Shown: positions 57,118 to 64,000 of the stretch, piece by piece
Layout: every line of letters begins with the position of its first letter
How positions within the stretch are numbered: the stretch's first letter is position 1
NCBI GenBank assembly: GCA_014376805.1
Contig: JACMQU010000031.1
Coordinates: 1 to 64,000 of the forward strand
Reading direction: 5' to 3'
DNA length: 64,000 bases
Source of the DNA: Bacteroidia bacterium
Lineage (GTDB): Bacteria; Bacteroidota; Bacteroidia; UKL13-3
Translations under genes and position numbers: made by a program
Notes under the pieces: generated by a model
The model's input: the letters and a program-made list of their open reading frames with translations, nothing else
Database searches by the model: none
What the model was told of the DNA's origin: nothing

Positions 57118-58509
57118 ATGAATAATCTATTTAAGTTTACTAAACATTCTTTATTTATTATTTCCTGCTTGTTCTGGATGGTCATTTCATGTAGGCAGAA
57201 TGAACAAAAAAAAAGTACAATAGAACCAGTTTTGTTTGCCGAAAACATAGCCCCGATTATTTTTAAAAATTGTAGCAAATGTCATTTAGATGGAGAGGCC
57301 GCTCCATTTTCCCTATTAACGTATAATGACATTGCCCCTAAAGCTAAATTAATTGAATATGTAATTTCCCATAAGATAATGCCTCCATGGCCGGCCGATG
57401 CAGATTATACGCACTTTGCCAATGAAACAGTTTTAAGCGGAGAAGAAATTGAACTGATAAGAAAATGGATTACAGATGGCTTATTACCCGGAGATACCGC
57501 TCACCTGAAAAGCAATGAACAAATAAAAAAAGTACTGAATTTAGGAAAGCCGGATCTGATTGTAAAATCACCTCAACCTTTTAAAGTTTCAGGTAATAAT
57601 CAGGATCTTTTTCTAGTGGTAAAGATGCCTTATGAGATCCCAAAAGATACATTTGTAAGAGCTATAGAATTCGTTCCCGGAAATAAGCGACTGGTACATC
57701 ACATGAATGCACATTTATTGCAATATGATCCCACAAAAAAATCAAATTTGTTTGATGGTAAATATTGGGTTAACCAAAATCAATCTAATAGTCAGTTAGT
57801 ACACAAAGAATTAAACCTAATGCAGGATGATGACACTTACCCGCCAATGACACCAAGTGTTTGCAATTATTTACCCGGTGCTCAATTTAGTTTTTATCCT
57901 AAAGAAATAGGCGGCTATCCTATTTCCAGAAAAGGTGCATTTTATTTAAACGATTTGCATTTTGGACCTACGCCTTTTGATGCACTTGATTCTTCTTATT
58001 TTAAGGTTTATTACAATGCAACACCTCCTAAACGGCCCGTATCAGAGTTTCAGATAGGAACCTTAGGAATTACCCCTGTTGAACCAACTTTAATTATACC
58101 TGCAAACGAAAAGAAAACCTTCCATATAAAGTTCAATGTTCCTCAGGATATTTCTGTAATAAGCATTATACCTCATATGCATTTAATAGGTAAAACGTAT
58201 TGGGCTTATGCCATAAAACCTGGCGGCGATACAATCAGGCTTATCCGAATTCCTCAATGGGATTTCAGATGGCAATATTTTTATCAGCCTAAAACATTGT
58301 TAAAAATACCTATGGGCAGCACTATTTATGTTGAAGGTACTTATGATAATACAACTGCAAACCCGGAAAACCCTTTTAACCCACCAAGGCTTATTAGAGA
58401 ACGAAATGGTAGCATGCGTACCACGGATGAAATGTTTCAACTGATTATAACTTATGTACCATATAAAAAAGGGGATGAAGCTATAAGTCTTGAAAACATA
58501 GAACCATAA
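57118..58509 (+). CDS. cytochrome c / copper monooxygenase-like protein
   Basis: The 463-residue exported protein has a lipoprotein-like start (SCLFWMVISCRQNEQ). It has a c-type heme site CSKCH at about residue 54-58 within IFKNCSKCHLDGEAAPFSLL, followed by MPPWPAD, which may supply the axial Met. The C-terminal half resembles peptidylglycine monooxygenase-type copper enzymes: RLVHHMNAHLL and IIPHMHLIGK offer HHM and HMH copper ligands. If both sites are real, this is a heme-linked dicopper oxidase of unknown substrate. The gene follows the redoxin by three bases and is otherwise alone. Confidence 0.75.
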   Translation: MNNLFKFTKHSLFIISCLFWMVISCRQNEQKKSTIEPVLFAENIAPIIFKNCSKCHLDGEAAPFSLLTYNDIAPKAKLIEYVISHKIMPPWPADADYTHFANETVLSGEEIELIRKWITDGLLPGDTAHLKSNEQIKKVLNLGKPDLIVKSPQPFKVSGNNQDLFLVVKMPYEIPKDTFVRAIEFVPGNKRLVHHMNAHLLQYDPTKKSNLFDGKYWVNQNQSNSQLVHKELNLMQDDDTYPPMTPSVCNYLPGAQFSFYPKEIGGYPISRKGAFYLNDLHFGPTPFDALDSSYFKVYYNATPPKRPVSEFQIGTLGITPVEPTLIIPANEKKTFHIKFNVPQDISVISIIPHMHLIGKTYWAYAIKPGGDTIRLIRIPQWDFRWQYFYQPKTLLKIPMGSTIYVEGTYDNTTANPENPFNPPRLIRERNGSMRTTDEMFQLIITYVPYKKGDEAISLENIEP

Positions 58510-58595
58510 TGGTATTCATTAATGCTTATCGTTTTTAACTATTATAAGTGAGGTTATGTCAATAAATTTTTGATTAAAACATAAGATCATTTTTT

Positions 58596-59660
58596 TTAAA
58601 ACATCCTCAACTGGCCATTATCAGTGCGTTTAAAAGCACTATAATTATATTCAGGGATTATGCAATCCTTTAAATATTTCTTTTTTGCCTGAGCTATTAA
58701 CTGATGAATGCTCTCTGCCAGCTTGCCATCCCCTTTCATTCTTCTCCCCCACTCACTGTCATTAACTTTACCACCATGCAATTGCTTAATTTGAGAGATG
58801 ATTTTTTGCCTGCTATCAGGATAATTTTTTTCTAACCAATCCTCAAATATATCCTTAATAGAACTATTTAAACGTAACACCGTATAACCCGCAAACAAAG
58901 CACCATGCGCTGCCGCCGCTTTTATTACCTGTGGTGTATCATAATTATTTAAACCCGGTATTACAGGGCCAGCCATAATACCGCATGGAATGCCCATCAG
59001 CGTAAGTTTTTCTATTGTTTTTAAACGCGCCTTATAAGTAGCAGTGCGTGGCTCGAGTTTTAACCGTAAATCTTCTCTCAAAGAAGTGATAGTAAACATA
59101 ACCCTGACAAGATTTTTTTTCGCCATTTCCTGCAAAAGATCAGCATCTCTATATACCAGACTATTTTTAGTAAGTATACCAATGGGATTACCATACTCCA
59201 TGCAAACTTCAATTAAACTGCGTGTTATTTTATACTTTCTTTCCAATGGCTGGTAACAATCGGTATTTCCTGAAAAAGAAATAACCTGTGGTTGCCATTT
59301 ATCTTTGTCAAAAACTTTTCTTAACAACTCTGCCGCATTTCTTTTGATCACAATTTTTGTTTCAAAATCAAGTCCTGCACTAAAACCCCAGTATTGATGA
59401 GAGTTTCTGGCATAACAATAAACACATCCATGCTCGCAACCCTGATAAGGGTTAATGGAATACATCATCCCCACATCCGGACTATCAACTTTATTTAAGA
59501 TACTTTTAGGGGATTCAAAAAACTCCTTAGTAAGTTTATCACTTATCCAGTCTTCATCTAATCCTTCAACATGTTCCTGAACATAATTTTGACTGTTAAA
59601 AGGATTTGCAGTAAGAACCTGGGCACCTCTTCCTTTTATATATAAATTTGATGAGATCAT
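58596..59660 (-). CDS. PA0069-family radical SAM protein
   Basis: The 354-residue protein carries the iron-sulphur motif CEHGCVYCYARNSHQYWGF near residues 75-93 and belongs to the PA0069 family (spore photoproduct lyase-like). Other family stretches are INPYQGCEHG, ISFSGNTDCYQPLE, GIMAGPVIPGLNN and the C-terminal GRRMKGDG. The reaction is unknown. It is a separate gene, convergent with the cytochrome gene. Confidence 0.93.
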   Translation of the reverse strand: MISSNLYIKGRGAQVLTANPFNSQNYVQEHVEGLDEDWISDKLTKEFFESPKSILNKVDSPDVGMMYSINPYQGCEHGCVYCYARNSHQYWGFSAGLDFETKIVIKRNAAELLRKVFDKDKWQPQVISFSGNTDCYQPLERKYKITRSLIEVCMEYGNPIGILTKNSLVYRDADLLQEMAKKNLVRVMFTITSLREDLRLKLEPRTATYKARLKTIEKLTLMGIPCGIMAGPVIPGLNNYDTPQVIKAAAAHGALFAGYTVLRLNSSIKDIFEDWLEKNYPDSRQKIISQIKQLHGGKVNDSEWGRRMKGDGKLAESIHQLIAQAKKKYLKDCIIPEYNYSAFKRTDNGQLRMF

Positions 59661-59743
59661 TGTATGATAACTAATTTAACAATTTTGTGAACCCCAAAAT
59701 AAAAAATTAATTAAACTAAAAATGCTCCGAATTTTAGCAAAAA

Positions 59744-59793
59744 AAATCCGGTTTGTATTAACTTTTAAAAAAAGGTCTTTACAATCCGGATTT
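59744..59793 (-). terminator. terminator-like inverted repeat after the bacilliredoxin gene
   Basis: The arms AAATCCGGTTTGTA (59744-59757) and TACAATCCGGATTT (59780-59793) match with one mismatch around a 22-base loop. On the minus strand a T-run follows. Confidence 0.6.
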
Positions 59794-59826
59794 AAAATTT
59801 TTGAACGGTCTTAACCGCATTAGGCT

Positions 59827-60246
59827 TTAACAATATTCTTCAAAAGCCGCTTTTAAATTCTCAGCAATCATTTCAGCACTCTTGCCTTCTATCATGTGGC
59901 GTTCAACAAAATGAACCAGGTTACCATCTTTAAACAATGCAATAGCGGGTGATGAAGGAGGATAGGGTGCTGTAAACTCTCTTGCTTTAGCAACTGCATC
60001 TACTTCTTGTCCTGCAAAAACAGTTAATAATTCTGTAGGTTGTTTAAAACCTGCGTTAACGGCTGCAATTACTCCCGGGCGGGCAGTACCAGCGGCACAG
60101 CCACAAACAGAATTAAATACCAATAACTGAGTTCCACTTGCATTTTGTAAAATAGATTCAACATCCGCAGCACTCATTAAAGATTTAAATCCTACATTTT
60201 CTAATTGTTGCCTCATTGGAGCAACTAACATTTCTGGATATGGCAT
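59827..60246 (-). CDS. BrxA/BrxB family bacilliredoxin
   Basis: A 139-residue thioredoxin-fold protein of the DUF1094 (YphP) family. The active-site motif CGC lies in FNSVCGCAAGTARPGVI near residue 48. Family members remove bacillithiol or other thiol groups from proteins. PPSSPAIALFKDG and LVHFVERHMIEG complete the fold. It is divergent from ahcY. Confidence 0.92.
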   Translation of the reverse strand: MPYPEMLVAPMRQQLENVGFKSLMSAADVESILQNASGTQLLVFNSVCGCAAGTARPGVIAAVNAGFKQPTELLTVFAGQEVDAVAKAREFTAPYPPSSPAIALFKDGNLVHFVERHMIEGKSAEMIAENLKAAFEEYC

Positions 60247-60404
60247 ATTTAATTTATAAGATTATTTTTATATAAAATGTTATACAAATCATTTGAATTT
60301 CAATAGTCGGGCCAATATCATAATATCCGTCCCTTTGTCAGTCAAACACACGAGATCAAATAAAGTTTATTCAAATTTTATTTTTAAAATCAGGTAGTTA
60401 CACT

Positions 60405-60412
60405 TAATTTTG
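60405..60412 (+). promoter_or_regulatory. -7 box of ahcY
   Basis: TAATTTTG is a perfect TAnnTTTG, 26 bases before the ahcY ATG. The -33 region is only an AT-rich T-run. No known SAM or SAH riboswitch structure is recognisable in the 190-base leader region. Confidence 0.5.
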
Positions 60413-60438
60413 CAGTCTAAATATTAAAACAAACTGTT

Positions 60439-61752
60439 ATGTCAGAAGCAAAAACTGCTCTTCCTTACAAAGTAAAAGACATTACGCTTGCCGAATGGGG
60501 ACGTAAAGAAATCCGCTTAGCTGAAGCTGAAATGCCCGGTCTAATGTCTATCAGAAAAGAATATGGCGAACAACAGCCCTTAAAAGGTGCACGCATAGCT
60601 GGTTGTTTACATATGACCATTCAAACTGCGGTATTAATTGAAACATTAAAACACTTAGGGGCTGAAGTTACCTGGAGCTCTTGTAACATTTTTTCAACAC
60701 AGGATCATGCTGCGGCGGCTATCGCATCTGCAGGTATTCCTGTTTATGCATGGAAAGGCCAGAATGAAAAAGATTTTGACTGGTGTATTGAACAAACATT
60801 ATTTGCATTTAAAGGCGGGCAGCCTTTAAATATGATCTTAGATGATGGAGGAGATCTTACAAATATGGTTTTTGACCGTTATCCTGAGTTAGCTGCTAAC
60901 ATTAAAGGCTTATCAGAAGAAACTACAACAGGCGTTCATCGTTTATATGAGCGCATGAAAAAAGGTACGCTTGTAATGCCTGCTATTAATGTGAATGATT
61001 CTGTTACCAAATCTAAATTTGATAACAAATATGGATGTAAAGAATCTTTGGTAGATTCCATACGCAGAGCTACAGATATTATGATGGCAGGTAAAGTTGC
61101 CGTAGTGGCAGGTTATGGTGATGTTGGAAAAGGTTCTGCCGAATCATTGCGTGGGGCTGGTGCCCGTGTGCTAATAACTGAAATTGATCCTATCTGTGCA
61201 TTACAAGCCGCTATGGATGGATTTGAAGTTGTAACAATGGAGGAAGCTTGCACCAGAGCTAATATCTTTGTAACAGCTACAGGAAATTTAAAGATTATTG
61301 CTGATCGCCATTTTAAAGCAATGCGTGATAAATCTATCGTTTGTAACATCGGCCACTTTGATAATGAAATTGATATGACCTGGTTAAACAGTAATCATGG
61401 TTCTTCTAAATTTACCATAAAACCGCAGGTTGATGTTTATAATGTTGATGGCAATGAAATTATTATTCTCGCTGAAGGCCGCCTTGTTAACTTAGGCTGT
61501 GCAATGGGGCATCCAAGCTTTGTAATGAGTAATTCATTCTCGAACCAAACGCTGGCTCAAATAGAACTGTGGACTAACCATGATAAGTATGAAAATAAAG
61601 TTTATGTGTTACCTAAACATCTAGATGAAAAAGTAGCTTATCTGCACTTAGCACACATAGGCGCAAAATTAACAGTTTTGAATCAGGAACAAGCTGATTA
61701 TATTGGGGTTAATACAGCAGGTCCTTTCAAATCTGATTTATACAGATACTAG
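60439..61752 (+). CDS. ahcY: adenosylhomocysteinase
   Basis: It hydrolyses S-adenosylhomocysteine to adenosine and homocysteine, keeping methylation reactions running. The 437-residue protein has [32 protein letters not shown], the NAD-binding [20 protein letters not shown] and the C-terminal [10 protein letters not shown]. All are intact. The long form with the 40-residue insert seen in many bacteria ([20 protein letters not shown] region) cannot be judged here. A strong terminator follows. Confidence 0.97.
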   Translation: MSEAKTALPYKVKDITLAEWGRKEIRLAEAEMPGLMSIRKEYGEQQPLKGARIAGCLHMTIQTAVLIETLKHLGAEVTWSSCNIFSTQDHAAAAIASAGIPVYAWKGQNEKDFDWCIEQTLFAFKGGQPLNMILDDGGDLTNMVFDRYPELAANIKGLSEETTTGVHRLYERMKKGTLVMPAINVNDSVTKSKFDNKYGCKESLVDSIRRATDIMMAGKVAVVAGYGDVGKGSAESLRGAGARVLITEIDPICALQAAMDGFEVVTMEEACTRANIFVTATGNLKIIADRHFKAMRDKSIVCNIGHFDNEIDMTWLNSNHGSSKFTIKPQVDVYNVDGNEIIILAEGRLVNLGCAMGHPSFVMSNSFSNQTLAQIELWTNHDKYENKVYVLPKHLDEKVAYLHLAHIGAKLTVLNQEQADYIGVNTAGPFKSDLYRY

Positions 61753-61765
61753 AATTTCAATTTAT

Positions 61766-61807
61766 AAAAAAACCGGCCTGATTTAATCATGCCGGTTTTT
61801 TTGTTTT
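61766..61807 (+). terminator. terminator of ahcY
   Basis: The arms AAAAAACCGGC and GCCGGTTTTTT flank a 13-base loop, followed by a long T-run. It lies 14 bases after the ahcY stop. Confidence 0.9.
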
Positions 61808-62026
61808 TTTTTCTGAAATACCGTTATAAATGCCATCAGTAAATAAATATTTTGTCTTTTAGCCTCCATCATCAGGGCAAATAATTTAAAAGAAATTGAA
61901 AGCCAAAACACACATTTTTTTAAATTTACAGTTAACTATCACGCCGATCAAAAGTATCCTGATAGGTTCGATTATAAAATTAAGTGAACTAGTAAGATTT
62001 CGTAGAAATAAAAAAAAGTATTAATT
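61808..62026. other. intergenic region after ahcY, no gene
   Basis: AT-rich spacer between the ahcY terminator and the end of the thioredoxin-like gene on the opposite strand. No repeat or RNA gene is visible. Confidence 0.4.
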
Positions 62027-62497
62027 TTATTTACCTTTTGAATCTGCAATAACCCTGTCCAAAACAAGCAAAAAAGAAGCAGCATCATGATAACCCGGAT
62101 CAATCATTAACGATTTTTTTGAAGGATTAATAAAATAAGTTGTAGGAAACCCCGTGTTTTCACCTCTTGTTAGCTGGGCAAAAAAATCCTGAGCACTATA
62201 AGTTACACTATCAACATTGTATTTGAGTTCACTTAATTCCGGATTAAATTTTATTACGATAAAATGTTCGTTAAGTTTTTTTATTACCTCAGCATTGGTA
62301 TAAGTATCTTTATCCATTTTTTTACACCATCCACACCATTCTGTATATGCATCAACCAGAACAATTTTCTTTTTAGTTAGGGCAATCGGATATCCTTCAT
62401 TCCAATCGTACCATTTTAAATTATCGCCGTCAGGTGGCGTAAACGAACTAAATAACGCTATAAAAAATAAGAGAATAAGTACTTTTTTCACCATCAT
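62027..62497 (-). CDS. exported thioredoxin-family protein
   Basis: A 156-residue protein with a signal peptide (KKVLILLFFIALFSSFTPPDG). The active site is TEWCGWCKKMDKDTYTNAEV, a CGWC motif of the DUF255-like/thioredoxin_7 group, then IKFNPELS and the cis-Pro region TGFPTTYFIN. It probably reduces or shuffles disulphides in the periplasm. The second Met would be an equally good start. It ends near a 270-base gap after ahcY. Confidence 0.88.
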   Translation of the reverse strand: MMVKKVLILLFFIALFSSFTPPDGDNLKWYDWNEGYPIALTKKKIVLVDAYTEWCGWCKKMDKDTYTNAEVIKKLNEHFIVIKFNPELSELKYNVDSVTYSAQDFFAQLTRGENTGFPTTYFINPSKKSLMIDPGYHDAASFLLVLDRVIADSKGK

Positions 62498-62579
62498 AAT
62501 ATTAACCGGGTTACAACCAATAACACCATATCTTTTAATTGCAATTATTGAACCAAAAACATAACCTCAGTAACACAAA

Positions 62580-63266
62580 TTAAATAAAATATTTTCTTAT
62601 TACCAGTTGCAGATAATCTGTATCTACTTTTTCAAATGCATGTGCAGTACCCGGCAAAACTAACAATTGTGCATTCAACATTAATTTAAAAGTATCCGAA
62701 GTTTCTTTAACACTGCTCAAGGTGTCTCTATCGCCAATACCCAGCAATACCGGAGTTTTAATTGTTGCCAGTTCTTCATCACTCATCACAATTGTTTCGG
62801 CCAGTTTATGCATCATATCACTGGTGCTCCGGAGCAAATTTTTCCAGATATTTAATCCATGTTGCACCATCAGATTATTGGCAAAACCAGGTACTTTATC
62901 CATCATTTTATCCGGGTCTAAAAATCCCGTTTCTTTAGCAGTACTTATTGGATCCCAGTTAAATTTAACATTCAGCGTAATAATTTTCTCTACGCGATCG
63001 GGGTATAGCCTGGCAAAATATAAAGCGGCATAACCACCCATACTAAATCCAAATAAATTAATTTTTTCAATTTTTTGTTGATCCAGATAGCTAAGAATAT
63101 TCTGCGCAAAAGTGTCAAAGGTTAAACCTCCCGGAGGAATCACCTCTCCGCCATGTCCGGCGAAGTTGAGAGTATGGCAGGAATAGGAATCTTTCAACAA
63201 CTCAATTAGTTGCGTAAACTGAATTTTTGAGCCCAGAGCTCCGTGTAAAAATAAAATTGATTTCAT
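62580..63266 (-). CDS. alpha/beta hydrolase
   Basis: A cytosolic-type hydrolase of 228 residues with the nucleophile elbow GFSMGGYAALYFARLYPDRV, the acid in GIGDRDTLS and the His in GTAHAFEKVD. FLHGALGS is the oxyanion part. No signal peptide is visible. The substrate is unknown. Confidence 0.88.
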   Translation of the reverse strand: MKSILFLHGALGSKIQFTQLIELLKDSYSCHTLNFAGHGGEVIPPGGLTFDTFAQNILSYLDQQKIEKINLFGFSMGGYAALYFARLYPDRVEKIITLNVKFNWDPISTAKETGFLDPDKMMDKVPGFANNLMVQHGLNIWKNLLRSTSDMMHKLAETIVMSDEELATIKTPVLLGIGDRDTLSSVKETSDTFKLMLNAQLLVLPGTAHAFEKVDTDYLQLVIRKYFI

Positions 63267-63358
63267 AGTTTTGGTTCCCTATTAAAAAATCAAATATAAT
63301 AATTCAATAGGTACTTGATTCAAGCTAATTCAATTATGCTAAGGTGCTTAAAGTTTTC

Positions 63359-63898
63359 TTACTTAGGATGATTCATACTTTTATTAAATTCTTCTGAAGC
63401 GCCATTTCTTTTAGGAATGGAAAGGCTATGCCACTTATCTGATTTCACTGCTTTGGCAAGATAAACAATCTGCCCAATGTGATAGCTATAATGGGCAATC
63501 TGACGGTTGATTGCTTCAAATACCGAGTGTTCTTCACCTCTGATGTGAATGATATCACTTAATTGTTTATTGCTTAATGAGTTTAAAGTATCAAACAGGC
63601 ATTGCCATCCCTGATTCCATAAAATTAATATCTGTTGTTTAGAGAGATTTTCTTCATCAAATTCAGCATCGCGGTTTCGCCAGTCTTTTTCGCCATCTGT
63701 TGTTAAAAAGTTTGTCCACCGGCTTCTCATGTTACCATTCAAGTGTTTTATAATAATAAAAATGCTATTACTTTCAGGTTCAGGTTTCCAATAAAAGCCA
63801 TCTTTTTCAATTTGATCAAGTGCCTTAGAACCTAAGGATTCATATTGTTTAAAAATACGGATAGCTGAAGATATTGGTTCTGTTCCCGTTTTAGACAT
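63359..63898 (-). CDS. DinB-like (DUF1572) protein
   Basis: The 179-residue four-helix-bundle protein has family traits: SIFIIIKHLNGNMRSRWTNF, INRQIAHYSYHIGQIVYLAK and KSDKWHSLSIPK. The DinB-type metal His residues are visible (KHLNGN, HYSYHIGQ). Relatives may be thiol-dependent transferases; the role is unknown. Nothing that I can name lies in the 100 bases to the right edge. Confidence 0.85.
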   Translation of the reverse strand: MSKTGTEPISSAIRIFKQYESLGSKALDQIEKDGFYWKPEPESNSIFIIIKHLNGNMRSRWTNFLTTDGEKDWRNRDAEFDEENLSKQQILILWNQGWQCLFDTLNSLSNKQLSDIIHIRGEEHSVFEAINRQIAHYSYHIGQIVYLAKAVKSDKWHSLSIPKRNGASEEFNKSMNHPK

Positions 63899-64000
63899 GG
63901 TTGTTTTTTAATTAACTGAATTCAATTTTACATAAATATTTTGTTTGAAGCCTTATTTTTTTATGTTCATTTTATTCACGGCAAGTTTTTACTTACAGAA

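Noticed and set aside
60247..60438. SAM/SAH riboswitch before ahcY
   Set aside because: I could not find the conserved cores or pairing of any known SAM or SAH class in this leader.

Overview
The window looks like a chromosome segment of a Bacteroidota bacterium, probably near Chitinophagales/Sphingobacteriia. The signs are AT-rich DNA, Bacteroidota promoter boxes (TTTG / TAnnTTTG), a SusC-like TonB receptor with a carboxypeptidase-type N-terminal domain, type IX secretion parts (a PorW/SprE-like lipoprotein, a PorV/PorQ-family barrel and a cargo with a C-terminal sorting domain), and an ATP synthase locus without beta and epsilon. I see no rRNA, tRNA, CRISPR array or complete insertion sequence.

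Layout. 1-7066 is a defence-type block on the minus strand: a PLD-nuclease/SNF2-like helicase, a KilA-N protein and a 1201-residue Eco57I-like methylase/restriction enzyme. The methylase is intact. The helicase has lost its C-terminal motor lobe and the KilA-N gene carries an in-frame stop. 7638-15423 is an accessory region: a secreted esterase, a BlaI regulator with a clear promoter/operator and a frameshifted BlaR1-like partner, a frameshifted NTF2-like gene, a DUF6624-type protein, a CocE/NonD hydrolase, an NmrA-like protein and an acetyltransferase. All five coding lesions I recognise lie between 4.3 and 10.6 kb.

15701-23406 holds the ATP synthase operon (a, c, b, delta, alpha, gamma), preceded by M23 peptidase, bactofilin and AtpZ genes. 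A 640-bp stretch with inverted repeats splits this run. 23483-28359 is porW-like plus a PBP1A, followed by an amino-acid permease. 30291-36049 carries an esterase-like protein with Asp where the nucleophile Ser is expected, recO, a glycosyltransferase and flippase-like pair, ruvC, a HIT protein and greA. 36160-45212 is an outer-membrane module of TonB receptor, large type IX cargo and PorV-like barrel.

45314-64000 is mostly housekeeping: a hydroxyacid dehydrogenase, mgtE, rsmA, an M17 aminopeptidase, pdxA, the lipid cluster DUF177-rpmF-plsX-fabH-accB-accC, a redoxin plus cytochrome/copper-monooxygenase-like pair, a radical SAM protein, a bacilliredoxin, ahcY, a thioredoxin-like protein, an alpha/beta hydrolase and a DinB-like protein.

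The best candidates for follow-up are the decayed three-gene defence operon, the cytochrome/copper-monooxygenase pair, the Asp-nucleophile esterase, the hairpin between atpE and atpF, and the unexplained insertion in the ATP synthase locus. I do not see a clearly new intact system.
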